NCBI GenBank assembly: GCA_023133275.1
Contig: JAGLWU010000015.1
Span: 1-37,192, forward strand
From: Candidatus Moraniibacteriota bacterium
GTDB lineage: Bacteria; Patescibacteriota; Minisyncoccia; Moranbacterales; GCA-2747515
Direction of reading: 5' to 3'
Length of the DNA stretch: 37,192 bases
Part shown: in pieces, positions 36,375-37,192 of the stretch
Position numbering within the stretch: the stretch's first letter is position 1
How the letters are laid out: each line of letters begins with the position of its first letter
Notes under the pieces: model-generated
The model's database searches: none
Seen by the model: the letters and a program-made list of their open reading frames with translations, nothing else
What the model was told of the DNA's origin: nothing
Program-made: the position numbers and the translations under genes

Positions 36375-36510
36375 AGTTTCTGTGGGGGATTCTTCACTAC
36401 GCAATTTTTTTACAAAAAATTATTTTATTCAGAATGATAGGAAATTTGAATGACGAGAAAATTATAGGGGCTTGCTAGTAGTAAACCCAAAAAGCTCGTG
36501 CGGCGAGTAC
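36375..36510 (+). repeat. Large dispersed palindromic repeat copy B (ends in hairpin motif copy 6)
   Basis: GGGGGATTCTTCACTACGCAATTTTTTTACAAAAAATT...TTCAGAATGATAG...TATAGGGGC... Confidence 0.75.
36489..36510 (+). repeat. Dispersed hairpin motif copy 6 (AAAAAGCTCGTGCGGCGAGTAC)
   Basis: Same motif; stem change GCAC to GTAC keeps pairing as a wobble. Confidence 0.8.
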
Positions 36511-36529
36511 AAAAAAACTTTTTGAAAAT

Positions 36530-36558
36530 TTGACATTATTCAAAAAATTAGATATTCT
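36530..36558 (+). promoter_or_regulatory. secE-nusG promoter TTGACA-17-TATTCT
   Basis: Perfect -35, 17-bp spacer. Confidence 0.7.
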
Positions 36559-36573
36559 TAATACATAGATTAT

Positions 36574-36593
36574 AGGCCCAAAAAGGGCTTTTT
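36574..36593 (+). promoter_or_regulatory. Leader hairpin AGGCCC-AAAAA-GGGCTT + T-run in the secE leader
   Basis: 6-bp stem (one wobble) ~10 nt downstream of the predicted TSS. Confidence 0.5.
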
Positions 36594-36608
36594 AAAATCG
36601 TAAAAAAT

Positions 36609-36797
36609 ATGCAAAAAATCATTCAATTTTTAAAGGAGGCTTACGCTGAATTAAAAAAAGTTTCTTGGCCTAGTCGAGAACAAACAATTCATTATACAAT
36701 TTTAGTTATCGTGATCAGTTTGACGGTGGCGATTATTTTAGGGTTGTTAGATAATACATTCAGTGGGTTTCTTAGTAAATTTATTTTGAAAAATTAA
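36609..36797 (+). CDS. secE: Preprotein translocase subunit SecE
   Basis: 62 aa; FLKEAYAELKKVSWPSREQTIHYTILVIVISLTVAIILGLLD. Confidence 0.96.
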   Translation: MQKIIQFLKEAYAELKKVSWPSREQTIHYTILVIVISLTVAIILGLLDNTFSGFLSKFILKN

Positions 36798-36810
36798 GAA
36801 TTATTAAAAT

Positions 36811-37192
36811 ATGGCAAAACAAACGCAACATCATGGTAAAGCTTGGTATGTCCTACATACTTACTCTGGTTATGAGGATAATGTAACTAGAAACCTTCGC
36901 CAACGTATAGATTCTATGGATATGAAGGATTATATTTTTGACGTGATTGTACCGATAGAAAAGAAAATTAAAATTAAAGCAGGTAAAAGAGTAACAGTGG
37001 AAGAGAAAATTTATCCGGGTTATATTTTAGTGCAAATGATAGTAACTGATGCTTCTTGGTATGTGGTGAGAAATACTCCAAATGTAACTGGATTTATTGG
37101 TTTAGGAACAACTCCAACTCCTGTGAATCCTGATGAGATTTTTGCTTTGAAAAAGCGAATGGGTCAGGAAGAGCCGAAATTTAAAATTGATG
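36811..37192 (+). CDS. nusG: Transcription termination/antitermination protein NusG (truncated by window end)
   Basis: ATG at 36811: MAKQTQHHGKAWYVLHTYSGYEDNVTRNLRQRI...EEKIYPGYILVQM...WYVVRNTPNVTGFIG; open to window end. Confidence 0.95.
   Translation, partial: MAKQTQHHGKAWYVLHTYSGYEDNVTRNLRQRIDSMDMKDYIFDVIVPIEKKIKIKAGKRVTVEEKIYPGYILVQMIVTDASWYVVRNTPNVTGFIGLGTTPTPVNPDEIFALKKRMGQEEPKFKID

Noticed and set aside
1331-36510. CRISPR array from the recurring 22-bp motif
   Set aside because: Copies are kilobases apart with no regular spacers and no cas genes.

Overview
AT-rich, gene-dense chromosomal window, almost entirely + strand. It looks like a Candidate Phyla Radiation (Patescibacteria) genome; this is an inference from the S10-spc ribosomal operon lacking rpmD (L30), many small unknown membrane proteins, and start codons that mostly lack Shine-Dalgarno sequences. 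Confident content: recJ, frr, rseP, secG, an orphan SBP_bac_5 protein, a bifunctional phosphoglucose/phosphomannose isomerase and a mannose-1-P guanylyltransferase, tuf, rpsJ-rplCDWB-rpsS-rplV-rpsC-rplP-rpmC-rpsQ-rplNXE-rpsNH-rplFR-rpsE-rplO, dxr, ilvE, a polyprenyl synthetase, uppS, rodA/ftsW, secE and the start of nusG, plus tRNA-Lys(UUU) and tRNA-Glu(CUC). There is no CRISPR array, prophage or transposase. The most interesting unexplained signal is a dispersed ~22-bp hairpin motif (AAAAAGCCCGTGCGGCGAGCAC). It occurs six times, always intergenic, always in the same orientation, always 61-98 nt upstream of a start codon, and usually just upstream of a recognisable promoter. Two copies form the 3' end of a larger, degenerating palindromic repeat. 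Other signals: strong promoters followed at once by small attenuator-like hairpins (rplC, secE), an orphan consensus promoter upstream of tuf, a 9-bp inverted repeat embracing the secG promoter, a within-gene 5'-to-3' base-composition gradient, and near-absence of TGA stops. All family calls come from motif recognition by eye; no searches were run.
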